The notes: generated from the letters alone by a model not told the origin. 64,000 nucleotides of DNA from Prosthecobacter debontii (GCA_945873125.1 CAMCBV010000003.1:40867-104866); one strand, 5' to 3'. Numbered from the stretch's first letter, positions 34,501 through 43,704 are shown. Numbers and translations: made by a program.

Positions 34501-36298
34501 CGATGAAGGCCGCCGCGCCGCTGGCGCAGCTACCGAAGGATACAATAAAGATGCTCCAGGCACATTGCTGTTAGAGGGCGGACTCGATTTGCTCCGGTCT
34601 ACCATTGCATGGCACGGAATTTCTGAACTGCCCATTTATCAAGGAGCCATAGCTCCGGCTTTTGGCGATAATTCCGAATACGACCGTTTTGCCACCAGTG
34701 TGCCGCTCATCCTTGGCACCTTGCCAAATTATGGCGCTCTTACTGATACTGAGCGATACGAGTTGGCGAAAGCTGCGCGTAATTCCCTGGATGGCTCGGA
34801 GGTTGACTACTTGCTGAGCGGTCTCGTCGTCCGCCCCGGTGAAAATGTTCACATAGGATTTCGCTATACCGCTGCGGATGGAAGCCAGAAATGGGCAACT
34901 GCCAGCACCAAGGTTGTCACTCATCCGGCATTCGATCTTCTCGCGGAAGACAACCTTTCAACCATGACAGCCGCCTATGTTGGGGAGAATCTCAATCTGC
35001 GCGTCGTTGATCTTGGTGCCGATCTCACCGATTCTCCGGACACCGTCAGTGTGCTTGTTCAGGCAAAATCAGGAGCCAAGCATTCTCTTGTGCTCAATGA
35101 AAGCGGACCGCACACGGGCATCTTCAAGAGCTCTTACCCGCTGGTCTATGCTGGTGCCCCAGAAGTAAAACCCGAAGACGGTGCGCAACCCGCCCCTTAC
35201 GATGTCCGCATCAATGGCTTTCCTGTGACATACGGCGATACCATCGCCGCGCGATACACCGCTTCCAACGGTCTGAAATCCGACACGCGCATGGTCTCCA
35301 TTAGCAAGGGCGCAGACGGCACGATCGAACCATTTTCCAAAAAATATCAAGATGCCGAAATGGCCATGCGCACGCAGTTCTCGCTTGCCGAAGCCTACCT
35401 CGAGGTCGCCAAGCGTCGCCGTAAAATGGGTGAACACGAGCTCGCAGATCTCGATTACCAGACCGCCAAGCAGCTTCTTTCCAGCGCCGTGGACCAATTC
35501 AACGATCCTTCCACCCGCGCCCATGCCGAATATCTGTTAGGCAGCCTCACCATGGAGGAGGCCGAAGCAGCACAGGACGCAGAGATAAAGGAAACCCGAT
35601 ACCGCGCCGCACTTACCCGTTTCATCAATGTGACCGGTTCATACTCGGAAACTCTCCATGCCTCCAAAGCTCAATACCAAATCGCAACGATCTATGAGCG
35701 CCTGAAAGAGCCCGACATCGCCGCACAAGAATACGTCAAGCTCGCCTATAAATATCCGGATTCGGAATATCTTGCAGTGTCCATGGCACGTCTCGGCACG
35801 CATTTCCTCAAAAAAGCCTCGGAATACGAAGCCAAGGCGAAGCCGCTGTTAGAAAAAGGCCCAGAAGACAAGGATGCTGCATTTGAGGGCGAAGCGATGC
35901 AAAAAATGGCCGTTTCCGAATATCTCAAAACCGCCCAGATTTTCGGGCGCCTCCAAGAACGTTTCCCTACCGATCCTCTTGCGGGTCAAGCCGGACTCAG
36001 TGCGGGTCAATCTTTCATGCGCGCTGGAAAAAACCAGGAAGCGGTGGATGCCCTGAAACGCGTTACGGACGAAGTTTCGTATGACGGGCCGACCATCCGT
36101 GCTCAAGCCATGTATTGGTCAGGCATGTGTTATCAAAAACTCAGGCAGCCCATGGCGGCTTTCTCGCACTTCAAGCGTTTGACTTATGATTTTCCGGAAA
36201 GTGAATGGGCGGCCTTCGCCCGCGGGCAACTTTCTCAAGACAGCATGTTGGACCTTGAGGACAAACTTGAGCTTGAAAGATTGGAAAGCGAGAAATGA
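28589..36298 (+). CDS. Giant secreted TPR/beta-sandwich protein A (2569 aa)
   Basis: Starts with GTG; the signal peptide is about 28 residues (LIALTALLLLVPRHIHA). Layout: helical, TPR- or HEAT-like repeats to about residue 1100; beta domain with VPGERLKVTLSDPTL and SGAGTEIEV (about 1115-1215); beta repeats whose units contain an aspartate cluster and an ET..SG.F motif (VTDPDRS near 1290 with THSGVFEG near 1331; DADMDS near 1780 with STGVFK near 1815; PHTGIFKSS near 2171); a PA14-like segment (YRFRGYFHESADV, about 1515-1595); and a C-terminal TPR array from about 2250 (YLLGSLTMEEAEAAQ; QEYVKLAYKYPDSEYL). A Lys-rich linker with PGKKPGKK sits near 270. Its stop overlaps the start of its paralogue. 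Probably periplasmic or outer-surface; function unknown. Confidence 0.88.
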   Translation: MAKTLSSPNYLIALTALLLLVPRHIHAASFEEQRTAVAAAVESQTEDAILALLTAGIAENRPAPAVALTSEWLRRNMPKKPAVLFQAARAAELSGEPKNAVAFHQQALKLADPKSAEAGESITAIHTLLIYRLQDNAGAYVFSQNEAERLSVNPAFRQFDPWFLNEAVKRNDPTAMAKRLNACITSGIPVDLLNASYGQYFIWLLDSVDGYCDPPGKAPLSQDLYDAIKDLCEVMTHSEEMKLRLDWAVSVKAYNLSRFGDQAKGKVGTRGSGGKKTPGKKPGKKSPEDTVVEEKKLEMGDDIAPPVAEASALLEKFPQFAMWVMTGWAGGGNGPYYRGDFKKYWPHEADAKMAPILAALSKLPSAEALELLYAAAYGGYVSTPGVLDIPEVRKYVRATPDLWKLRNCVVILPREWNQLSLEEAQNLAPRLEQIAHPQASLVRAIAVGGKDFDKVMAALLGPEVWRLGPSDLNGSLTDQLWHYCGRPVGSQKRDEWIAKSNAVAATFAAGDAKKEDPADKRLAAFRNLWADYKSAQPKIPNARARAAAILAFTPELVPELLKDPNPDAQIMVRDAIVVGLEDAKGLVERDGRARGIAQGAYAPWIQRLGIFSYGSLEGMKQQRKEWYVPHPLEPALRAAVAERLAQGKIDPALTMQWINTQFPENNAEQVKLMQALFKSPAWATMPFHLQFGAREWFKKDAMTPGQITWLDAANPTLIFKNLNELPKEADAATATAALTAAVEGVKKSPVFHEIQGSEKLAAISEEAYADDKLQALIIDLIDKRLIIEPTATFGQRVFDALKKINKPAEYLRTSGYLWRNVAVHHRTYPAMLTLSESLLETEPSISYAFANDGLGVIERHVAGHTWFKADTDIPRLKSIRGKAASKLGLISIPVPPTHPAYPVYQAQAEWMSGNEDSAWKLLDANWEVFTTTHRELTIPFLMWTLQRTIFGRDDARQELLVKSLIAWAGEANSPLTPTEKATIELAYGDIALQRGQVRQAHEIYTRTRQNPAYAELPVRHQASLRRVRAERIAKNYDAALQTLTDLEMERVPEIWTDIRFARAEVYFDREDFDEAKDDVDSILARDPNHADSRILLGKIQLKRQKLMEATEVELGSSSAQKNIVPGERLKVTLSDPTLAVSGAGTEIEVVVWAVSGDKETFFLRQFGDEKTKFRGELPTALGAPGAGDGILQVIGDDEVFYAYSEGFRAKMNNLDEKRGGPITIASDAMLMASARKLLTEAEQRSADMELVMETIGKGANTEAAAKAKIATGEIKIDHAKHISTIAKPGNPIHVRVTDPDRSRTPKIDELTVSVSASSGDSVSRVTLKETSTHSGVFEGRFPTTGAQASAFAQNSEPGRSPNMVISPNAEYPAWRPVATKGTTPDFTIDLNDNLPLGELTIHAKEPGAKLKQFVIQTGMSASDMTTVAVYPRSLIHIEKPWHPSVTIMNDADPFHNTNERSVYSLSDIQAHLDRGWMSQQFAAGVGENVAGPSEAMTASIPAKVKWLRQNTHHNSHVIYRFRGYFHESADVTRRFKVALGSYQLPANTHPSVSNPPQFLLAVNGKPITSKDKMDQLEGEIALRAGVHRFEIWATGWDCAIGFGRTVKLFTNSADTNQWVDCPDKFFDPAGFPADAVDHRNGPAQLKADDDGTTFTATFAKDSRARLIRLLVISNEGTVPALNKLTLTQPDGKKILPVAEDFAELNKNDTLEMLTGDKISVRYTDDRFVTKTRERHERFLDVSFTDARAEFADMEPRFDIGLNEDRPYYEKLLRFVHDKPLSLAIHDADMDSTVKPDKVKVSLETSAGTKDFDAVETGDSTGVFKLVIKPVTRAAKKADEVQVPDGGVITARYLDEENNRPGVPTERIATIRHASFVEPEIRLSHATVTPLQGPGKSSTLNHGFERLPEHEKPSIANEKISAAWDIKHDMYSSKQAPEGGFNAVLGHKLFIEVIAPQMALGTTSKIEIFAQTDEGRRAAGAATEGYNKDAPGTLLLEGGLDLLRSTIAWHGISELPIYQGAIAPAFGDNSEYDRFATSVPLILGTLPNYGALTDTERYELAKAARNSLDGSEVDYLLSGLVVRPGENVHIGFRYTAADGSQKWATASTKVVTHPAFDLLAEDNLSTMTAAYVGENLNLRVVDLGADLTDSPDTVSVLVQAKSGAKHSLVLNESGPHTGIFKSSYPLVYAGAPEVKPEDGAQPAPYDVRINGFPVTYGDTIAARYTASNGLKSDTRMVSISKGADGTIEPFSKKYQDAEMAMRTQFSLAEAYLEVAKRRRKMGEHELADLDYQTAKQLLSSAVDQFNDPSTRAHAEYLLGSLTMEEAEAAQDAEIKETRYRAALTRFINVTGSYSETLHASKAQYQIATIYERLKEPDIAAQEYVKLAYKYPDSEYLAVSMARLGTHFLKKASEYEAKAKPLLEKGPEDKDAAFEGEAMQKMAVSEYLKTAQIFGRLQERFPTDPLAGQAGLSAGQSFMRAGKNQEAVDALKRVTDEVSYDGPTIRAQAMYWSGMCYQKLRQPMAAFSHFKRLTYDFPESEWAAFARGQLSQDSMLDLEDKLELERLESEK

Positions 36299-39200
36299 TG
36301 AATTTTGATAAAATGAATTTGCAAAGAATTACTCGGCACACGCTCGTTTTGCCGCTCTTGCTCGGTTTGGCCAATGCCTCGCCTTTGGACGATCGGATTC
36401 AAACGTTTCGCAAGGCCCAGACTCAAAAAGAAGCCGATGTTGCCGAGCTTCTGAAACTCGGCATCCAAGAACAACGCTGTGCCGAAGCCTTTGCCGCAAC
36501 CCGCGGATGGCTGACATCCAATCAATCCGAATCCGCCGAACTTCTCATGCAGGCCGCTAAAGCCGCGGAATACGCCAGTGAGTGGAAAGATGCTGTGAGT
36601 TTTTATCGAAAATTACTCAAACAGACGAACTTGGACGGCACAAGAGCCGGCGAGGCCGTCACCGCGACTTACCGTATTCTGATCAATCACCTCGGCGATC
36701 CCGATGCCGCTTACCTTTTCATGCGCGAGGACGGCAACCGCCTCCGCACTTACGGTCGCGCCCACCAGTTTGACGCATGGTTCATCGCTCAGACCAGGTC
36801 TCGTAATGACGTTCCTGCACTTTGCGGCCGCCTTGAAGCCCTTATCAACACCGATGCGGCAAATGCCGTGAAATATGGCGCGGATGTCGAATGGCTTTGC
36901 AAGACGCTGGAATCGTTTGCGATAGCGGACGATTCTTGGCTTAAGGCCGCAGGCAAGCTCGCGGCTTTGCCAAATCTACCTGCTCCCTACAAGGCGCGTA
37001 TCAACTGGGTCAACGAAATCGTTCCTTTCAGCAAGCAGGCGACTGAGCTGTTCAAGGCGAACAAGCCGATTCCAGACACATTGTTCGACAAACCCCTGCA
37101 AGCCGCCGAGGCACTGGTGACCGCTTTGCCCTACGAGGGATCGATCCTTGCAGCCAAAGGGTGGATGAATTACCGCGACGGGCACACGCCAAATCTTTGG
37201 AAATATACGAGTCCGCGGCGTGATGCCAAGACCGCGCCCATCATCAGGGCGCTGGCAAGCATGCCGCCGCACCAGGCCCAGGCCGTGCTTGCCGCGCCAG
37301 GATGCCCGCAAGGGCGACCGGTCATTCAACTGTTCTACGCGGAAAACGGCGTTGCCACGGCCGAGATGAAGACTTTGGTCAGGAGCTTGCCGTCCGTCTT
37401 TAACTCGCTGACCGCGCCCGACACAGCGGTGTTCGACGCCACCCTGACCGTGGAGGAGGCGAAGGCCCTGGCACCCAGCCTGGCACGCAATCCGAGCGGA
37501 CATGCCGCGCTGGTCCGCGCCTATTCCGTGGCTGGAACGAATACCTTCAGTGCGGTAGTGCCGGTCCTTATGAAGTCCGAAATGTGGCGGTTCAACTCCG
37601 CCAGGGCCGCCATTGACCTAGCGTGGAACAGCGGACTGAAGCGCGAGGCGGCAGACCAGGCACAACATGCCGCATTCTGCAAACAATACGAAAATCTCGG
37701 CGCCAGTCACGGTCAAGTTAGCAAGCAGGTGGCGAAAGAGGCAAGCGCGCAGGATCGAACCGCCGCCTTCAACACGCTGCTGAACGATCTCATGACTGCC
37801 AGCCCGACCCTTCCTGACGCGCTTTTGTTGTGGAACGAGTTGTTCAAGAATGCGCCGCCGGCGGAGGCCTTAACCCTGCTCAAGACTCAGCTTGGAAATC
37901 TCGATGGCGACCGCGAGTTTCTTTTCCGCCGGGCGGTGGCGGCCGTCCCGCAGGTGGGTGGTCACGCCATTTACGCTGGGCCGCAATGGGATGGGTTCAT
38001 GCACAACGGCCCGCAAAACGCTAGCTACAAGGCGGCGATTGCCCCACTCGTTCCCGAACTCCAACGCATCCTGACCGCGCAGATCCCGACCGACCTCATT
38101 TCCGACCATTTGTTCGCCATCTGGCTCCACGCCGCGGACCCGAAGGATACCGCCGCGCAGGCATTCATGAAGACGCTGATCGCCTCACCGGCCTACGCGA
38201 AACTTAATCCCGCCTATCATCTAACAGCCGCCGACAGTATGCACTTCGGGGCGCTTGCAATGACCCCGGCCATGGCTGCGGTCGATCCGAATTCCGTCAG
38301 CCGCGAGTTGCTGGCCTTGCCGAAGGACGCCGCACCCGCCGCAGTGGAGGTGGCACTCAAGACCGTGGTCGATCGCGTGGTCGCGTCCCCCACAATCATT
38401 CCGGTCATCGGCCTGCAAAAAGTGGTAGCCTTGCCTGAATGGACAGCCCCCACCCGCCAGCTGGTCTTATCGCTTTTCAAAGAAAACGCTCCGCTCGGAG
38501 CGGTTGTCAGGGCTCCAGGCGACGAACTGCTGGTGCAACGGGTGATAAAGGAACTGCAGGACAAAAAGGAATGGTCCTCTGCAGAGACCATCGCCGCCGG
38601 ATTGTGGCATGCTTCTAGCGATATCGCATATTATGTGCACGCCGACGCGCTCTCTCTCTTTGCAGAAGCGGCACTCGCTGCTGACCACCCCTCGGTGGCC
38701 ATGACTCTCGCGCTAGGCGGTATCAGAAGCACGGTAGGCAAGCAAATGGCTGCCCAGAGCTCAAATCCTACGTATGCGAAAATCATCGGCAGGCTCAAAC
38801 AGGTGGCTGGCAAGGCAGCTACCGAAGTTGGCGCGGTCGAGATTCCGGTCGATGAAACCAACCCAGCGTATCCGATTTACAAATCGAACGCAGAATTCGT
38901 GTTGGGAAATGAGGATTCCGCCTGGCAGCTCTACCTCGCCCACGCCGATCAACTCGCTCCTATCATGCGCTCCCTTTCCGTGGATTATTCGTTCTGGCTT
39001 CTCAAACGCAACATTGCTTCTAGCCGGGATCAGGAAGCCGAAAATCTCATTAAGGAACTTACCATCTGGTCGCGGCAAGCCGAAGGCACTCTCAGCTCAG
39101 CCCAGGACGCGCAACTCAAAATCGCCTACGCCGATCTCGCTTTCCGCAAAGGCGCATTGCCTACCGCCCGCGCCTGGTATCGAAAAGTCGCTGAAGCAGC

Positions 39201-42200
39201 CGAGTATGAGGGCACGGAAGTTCATCTAACAGCAGCACTCGGATCGGTGATGGTCGATCGCGTATCAAAAAATTTCGGGGCTGCCATGACCGAGCTCGAT
39301 ATTTTAATGAAGCTTCAGAATGAAGATTTCCGCAAAAGAATCCGCTACGCTCGTGCAGAGGTTCTAATGGATCAGGAAAGTTATAAGGAGGCGCTCGATG
39401 AAATCGAACAAGTCCTTCGCCAAGAACCGAAACATCCCGACGCACTCATTCTTCGCGGTAAAATTCACTACGAAATGCGCAAGCTCATCGAGGCGAGTGA
39501 AATTGAACTAGGACCTTCCCAAGATAAAACCGTGATTGTTCCCGGTGAAACGGTTAAAATCAATTTGCGCGACCCCACTCTCAGTGTTTCTGGTGCTGGA
39601 TCGGAAATCGAAGTGGAAATTTGGGCCAAGTCCGGAGACCGCGAACGGGTTCTTCTCTACCAGCTCGGCGATAGCAAAGAAAAATATCGCGCCGAAGTCG
39701 CTACCGCGATCGGGGCACCCGTTGCCGGCGACAAAGTCTTGCAAATTCTCGGCGAAGACGAAATCCGCTTCGGCTACTCCCAGCGCTTCCGCGCAAAAAT
39801 GAAAGACCTTCCCGCTGATCCCGACATCGTCATTGGGGTCGCTTCGGATGCGTTTCTTTCATTCTCAGCTGGAGCATTTCCTCCCAGAGAAGGTGAGCGT
39901 CGTCTTAACATCGAAGAACTCGGCATCTCCTCCGCCCAAGCGGCTCTCGGCACCCGCACGGTTCGTCCCGGTAATCCGGTCTACATCCGAGTCACCGATC
40001 CTGATCGCAGCCTTACGACGGGCATCGATGAAGTCACCGTCGGCCTGCAAACCTCCAGCGGTGATGAAATCCGCCAACTCTCCCTCAAGGAAACCTCGCC
40101 CTTTAGCGGCGAGTTCCAAGGCATTGTTCCAACCTCCGGCGCACAGGCCATCGCCTTCGCCTCAGAGAGCGCTCCGGGCCGCGATCCCAACATGGCGATC
40201 AGCTCACGCGATTATCCCGGCTGGCAAGGCAACGTGGGAGACGCAAACAAGTCCAGAATTTTTGGTATCGATTTGAACGACAACGCTGCCATTGACAAAA
40301 TGTCCATTGATATGGGTGACGATACGACCCGTCTCAAGCGCTTCGTCCTGCAAACTTCACTCGATGGTAAAACTTGGACCACTCGCGCCCGCTATCCGGA
40401 AACCACCCCTGTTTGGGAAGGTAAACCTCACGTTTCCTCTTTCCCAACCTTTGGCGCCGCCAGCCTCACGGTCACCAAGCCAGAGAGCCGAGAGCTACCG
40501 GCGGATTGGCTGGAGCTGATGGATCTCGCTTCCAACCAAGAAAAAATCAAATATCTCTCTGCCAGAGTCGCAGGCTTGTCTGCGGCGGAATTGCCTTTCG
40601 TTGACACGGGTCATCCGGGTTACAGCGGTTTGATCCGCTATCGCGCTCTCTTCCATCAACCCGCTGCCGCCATCCGTCGCTTCCAGCTCACCGGCTATCC
40701 GGATGATGGCAACACGATTTTTCTTATCAATGGCATACCCGCTGCCGTGGATGCGGAAAGCGGCTTGCTGATCGAACGCGAACTTCCACCCGGTCTCCAC
40801 GAAATCCAAATCTGGCGCCATGATTCACGTGATAAAATCATCACGTCCAAGCCCGCCCTTCTCTGTGATGACAATGGAAAGCCCGATCTCGTACCTTGTC
40901 CAAACTCCATGTTTGACCCCGAGAAGTTCCCGGAAAATGTCAGAGATTCAATCCCGCAAGCCGCCACGATCACCGCCTCTGCCAATGCAAAACTGGATAT
41001 CGCCTTTGGTGATAAAACCCGCGCGCGCATCGTTCGCTTGGTCATCAACGGCTTTGATGGCGTCGCTCCTACGATCAAGAAGGTCACGCTCAACAATCGA
41101 GAAGGCAAGGCACTCATTCCCGTCGCGCAGGATTTCATGGAGCTGCGCCAAAACACCCAGCTTGAAGTTCTGCCGGGCGACAGTATCAGCGTCCGTTATC
41201 AAGATCCTCGCAGCGCAACTCCGAAACGTGATCGCCACGAGCAGCGGCTCAATGTTGCTTTCAATGACGCCAAAATCACCGCCTCTTTCCTCAATTACAA
41301 AGAAACGGAAAAGGGACGCGAACTTCTGCTGGAGCCCATCCGCCGCTTCCGCTTTGATGACGCGGTTGCCATCGTTATCGATGATCCGGATATGGACGCC
41401 AGTGCCGGAAAAGACATGATCGAAATCGCCGTCACCTCCTCGTCTGGCGGTAAAGCGACCATTCAAGCGATCGAGACGGAGGAACACAGCGGTCGCTTCC
41501 TCGGGCGCATCTTCCCTGTGACGGGTCAACCAGCCCGCGCATCCGAAATCCAACTCAACGAAGGCGGAACTCTAACAGCGGTTTACCGCGACACTGAAAA
41601 CCTCAGCCCTGGCATTCCTACGGATCGCGAAATCATCATCCAGCACGCGATCTACTCAGAGCCCGCGCTTTCGGCCTACAACACGACGACGAAGCCCATC
41701 GCAGTTGCTCCATCGAATCCAGAGACGCAGAAAAAATCCGATACGCCAACCCGCACGACTGGGCCGGAACTTGTTACGGAACGCAGAAGCCTGCATTTTG
41801 ATCACAGCGAGCCTTCAAAATCTCTCGTGGCTGTTCTTGGCTCAAGCGTTCGCTTCGATGTGGTTTTCCCTCACCTTGCCTTGGCGGAAAGCAGCACGGT
41901 CAATGCCTACGTCCAAACCGAAGCCGGGCGCAAAGCCAAGCAATCCGAACTTAAGCCACCCTTCGATGTTGCAGCTCCGGGAACCCTGAAGCTTACCGGC
42001 GAGCTCAAGGGCGCGAGTGTCGTCACTCCGAGCGGCTATCAACTTGCTCAAAAGCCAACCGCCCCAAGCAACGAGCCACCGCTCGAAGAAGGTCGCTTCT
42101 CTTTCTCCATCCCACTCATCCTTGGAGAAACTCCCGACCGCAGCTTCGCCACCAAATCGGCTGAATCCCTCCCCGAATCATCCATTCCGGATGGCCTGGC

Positions 42201-43704
42201 GGTCAAAGCAGGTGACATCGTCCATGTCGGCTTTCCTTACAAAGATCCTTCAGGTCAGATCAAATGGATTACCGCAAGTTTCATGGTTGAGAGTCATCCG
42301 TTTCTCGATGTGATGAATGCCAACTACACCGAATCCCTAACAAAAGCATTCGTTGGAGAAAAAATACACCTGCGCCTCATCGACCGCGGCCTTGATCGTG
42401 GGCCAGCACGCGACATGACTTCGGTCACTCTCAAGGCTGGATCGACATCCGTAAGCTACGAGCTCCAGGAGACCGAAGGCCACAGCGGTATCTTTAAATC
42501 GACTTTCGCCATTAGCTACGCGCCGGACAAACTTCCCGCAAAACTCCCGCCCGTCGCACTCAACGGTTTCCCTGTCCGCTACGGCGATAACATTGAAATT
42601 TCCTACAGCGCTAAAGACGAGACCCAATCTCATGCTGTCTCAGTCAACAAAGGAGCCGATGGGATGATCGAGCCTTTCAGCAAGCGTTTCAACGGCGATG
42701 AAATGGCTGTTCGCACCAGCTTCACGCTCGCCGAATGTTTCTTCGAACTGGCGAAAAAACACCGCGAACTCGATCAGGAAAGTCTCGCGCGCCGCGAGAT
42801 CGCCCAAGCCAGAAAACTCCTAGCTGAAGCGATCGCCACGCATCGCGATGACGATCTCCGCGCCCATGCCGAATATTTGTTAGGAAACCTCGCTCAAGAA
42901 TACGCCGACCTCGCCAAAAACGACGAATCCAAGCTTCCGATGTATCAAGACGCCCTTGCGCGATTCTCGAAAATCCCCTCCGATTACCCGGAAACCGAAT
43001 TCGCCCCCAAAGCCCAGTTCAAAACCGCGCTGGTTTATGAAAAAATGGGGGAGACGCAAAACGCCGTCGAGGAATACGTCAAACTCGCCTACAAGTATCC
43101 GAAGCACGAACTCATCCCTTCCGTGATGTCGCGCCTCGGTGCCTATTTCCAACAGACCGGCCTTGCTTTTAAAAAAGAGGCCGATGCCCTGCGCGACAAA
43201 ACCGACGATGCTTCCAAGTCCGAAGTTCTTCGCCTCGATCAACTTTCCTTTCCCGAGTTCCTGAACGCTGCCATGGTCTTTGCGAAACTGGAGGAGCGCT
43301 TCCCTGAAGACCCTCTCGCTGGCCTCGCCGGTCTGCGTGCCGGACAAAACTTCATGCGTTCCCATCATTACGGCAAGGCATTCGCCCTGTTCACCAAATG
43401 CCACGCAAACGAAAAATACGATGACCGTGAGATCCGCTCCCAAGCTCTCTACTGGAGCGGCATCTGTCAGGAACGCATGGCTGGGCTCATGTCAGAAGAC
43501 AACTATAGAGGACGCGGAGAGGCCATGGAAACCGCCTATGAAGTCTACCGCCGCGTGACTTTTGATTTCCCGGACAGCATCTGGGCAAAATATTCTCGCG
43601 GACGCCTCGCGGATCCAGCCTTCGAAAAACGCGTTGCCATCGAAAACGAAGCGCGCGAACGCATGATTGAATCCCTCAAAGAAAGCAAAAAGAACAGACG
43701 ATGA
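36295..43704 (+). CDS. Giant secreted TPR/beta-sandwich protein B (2469 aa), paralogue of A
   Basis: Begins at ATG 36295, overlapping the stop of protein A (ATGA). A signal-like hydrophobic stretch (LVLPLLLGLANASP) lies near residues 14-29. Domain order matches protein A throughout: helical repeats to about 1060, VPGETVKINLRDPTL and SGAGSEIEV (about 1075), VTDPDRS near 1230 with PFSGEFQG near 1267, a PA14-like segment (IRYRALFHQPAAA, about 1445-1510), DPDMDA near 1692 with EEHSGRFLG near 1729, EGHSGIFKS near 2060, then C-terminal TPRs from about 2126 (YLLGNLAQEYADL; EEYVKLAYKYPKHEL). The two giants arose by tandem duplication and have diverged widely. The C-terminus is strongly basic (ESKKNRR). 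Role unknown; a partner or heteromer of A is likely. Confidence 0.88.
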   Translation: MMNFDKMNLQRITRHTLVLPLLLGLANASPLDDRIQTFRKAQTQKEADVAELLKLGIQEQRCAEAFAATRGWLTSNQSESAELLMQAAKAAEYASEWKDAVSFYRKLLKQTNLDGTRAGEAVTATYRILINHLGDPDAAYLFMREDGNRLRTYGRAHQFDAWFIAQTRSRNDVPALCGRLEALINTDAANAVKYGADVEWLCKTLESFAIADDSWLKAAGKLAALPNLPAPYKARINWVNEIVPFSKQATELFKANKPIPDTLFDKPLQAAEALVTALPYEGSILAAKGWMNYRDGHTPNLWKYTSPRRDAKTAPIIRALASMPPHQAQAVLAAPGCPQGRPVIQLFYAENGVATAEMKTLVRSLPSVFNSLTAPDTAVFDATLTVEEAKALAPSLARNPSGHAALVRAYSVAGTNTFSAVVPVLMKSEMWRFNSARAAIDLAWNSGLKREAADQAQHAAFCKQYENLGASHGQVSKQVAKEASAQDRTAAFNTLLNDLMTASPTLPDALLLWNELFKNAPPAEALTLLKTQLGNLDGDREFLFRRAVAAVPQVGGHAIYAGPQWDGFMHNGPQNASYKAAIAPLVPELQRILTAQIPTDLISDHLFAIWLHAADPKDTAAQAFMKTLIASPAYAKLNPAYHLTAADSMHFGALAMTPAMAAVDPNSVSRELLALPKDAAPAAVEVALKTVVDRVVASPTIIPVIGLQKVVALPEWTAPTRQLVLSLFKENAPLGAVVRAPGDELLVQRVIKELQDKKEWSSAETIAAGLWHASSDIAYYVHADALSLFAEAALAADHPSVAMTLALGGIRSTVGKQMAAQSSNPTYAKIIGRLKQVAGKAATEVGAVEIPVDETNPAYPIYKSNAEFVLGNEDSAWQLYLAHADQLAPIMRSLSVDYSFWLLKRNIASSRDQEAENLIKELTIWSRQAEGTLSSAQDAQLKIAYADLAFRKGALPTARAWYRKVAEAAEYEGTEVHLTAALGSVMVDRVSKNFGAAMTELDILMKLQNEDFRKRIRYARAEVLMDQESYKEALDEIEQVLRQEPKHPDALILRGKIHYEMRKLIEASEIELGPSQDKTVIVPGETVKINLRDPTLSVSGAGSEIEVEIWAKSGDRERVLLYQLGDSKEKYRAEVATAIGAPVAGDKVLQILGEDEIRFGYSQRFRAKMKDLPADPDIVIGVASDAFLSFSAGAFPPREGERRLNIEELGISSAQAALGTRTVRPGNPVYIRVTDPDRSLTTGIDEVTVGLQTSSGDEIRQLSLKETSPFSGEFQGIVPTSGAQAIAFASESAPGRDPNMAISSRDYPGWQGNVGDANKSRIFGIDLNDNAAIDKMSIDMGDDTTRLKRFVLQTSLDGKTWTTRARYPETTPVWEGKPHVSSFPTFGAASLTVTKPESRELPADWLELMDLASNQEKIKYLSARVAGLSAAELPFVDTGHPGYSGLIRYRALFHQPAAAIRRFQLTGYPDDGNTIFLINGIPAAVDAESGLLIERELPPGLHEIQIWRHDSRDKIITSKPALLCDDNGKPDLVPCPNSMFDPEKFPENVRDSIPQAATITASANAKLDIAFGDKTRARIVRLVINGFDGVAPTIKKVTLNNREGKALIPVAQDFMELRQNTQLEVLPGDSISVRYQDPRSATPKRDRHEQRLNVAFNDAKITASFLNYKETEKGRELLLEPIRRFRFDDAVAIVIDDPDMDASAGKDMIEIAVTSSSGGKATIQAIETEEHSGRFLGRIFPVTGQPARASEIQLNEGGTLTAVYRDTENLSPGIPTDREIIIQHAIYSEPALSAYNTTTKPIAVAPSNPETQKKSDTPTRTTGPELVTERRSLHFDHSEPSKSLVAVLGSSVRFDVVFPHLALAESSTVNAYVQTEAGRKAKQSELKPPFDVAAPGTLKLTGELKGASVVTPSGYQLAQKPTAPSNEPPLEEGRFSFSIPLILGETPDRSFATKSAESLPESSIPDGLAVKAGDIVHVGFPYKDPSGQIKWITASFMVESHPFLDVMNANYTESLTKAFVGEKIHLRLIDRGLDRGPARDMTSVTLKAGSTSVSYELQETEGHSGIFKSTFAISYAPDKLPAKLPPVALNGFPVRYGDNIEISYSAKDETQSHAVSVNKGADGMIEPFSKRFNGDEMAVRTSFTLAECFFELAKKHRELDQESLARREIAQARKLLAEAIATHRDDDLRAHAEYLLGNLAQEYADLAKNDESKLPMYQDALARFSKIPSDYPETEFAPKAQFKTALVYEKMGETQNAVEEYVKLAYKYPKHELIPSVMSRLGAYFQQTGLAFKKEADALRDKTDDASKSEVLRLDQLSFPEFLNAAMVFAKLEERFPEDPLAGLAGLRAGQNFMRSHHYGKAFALFTKCHANEKYDDREIRSQALYWSGICQERMAGLMSEDNYRGRGEAMETAYEVYRRVTFDFPDSIWAKYSRGRLADPAFEKRVAIENEARERMIESLKESKKNRR

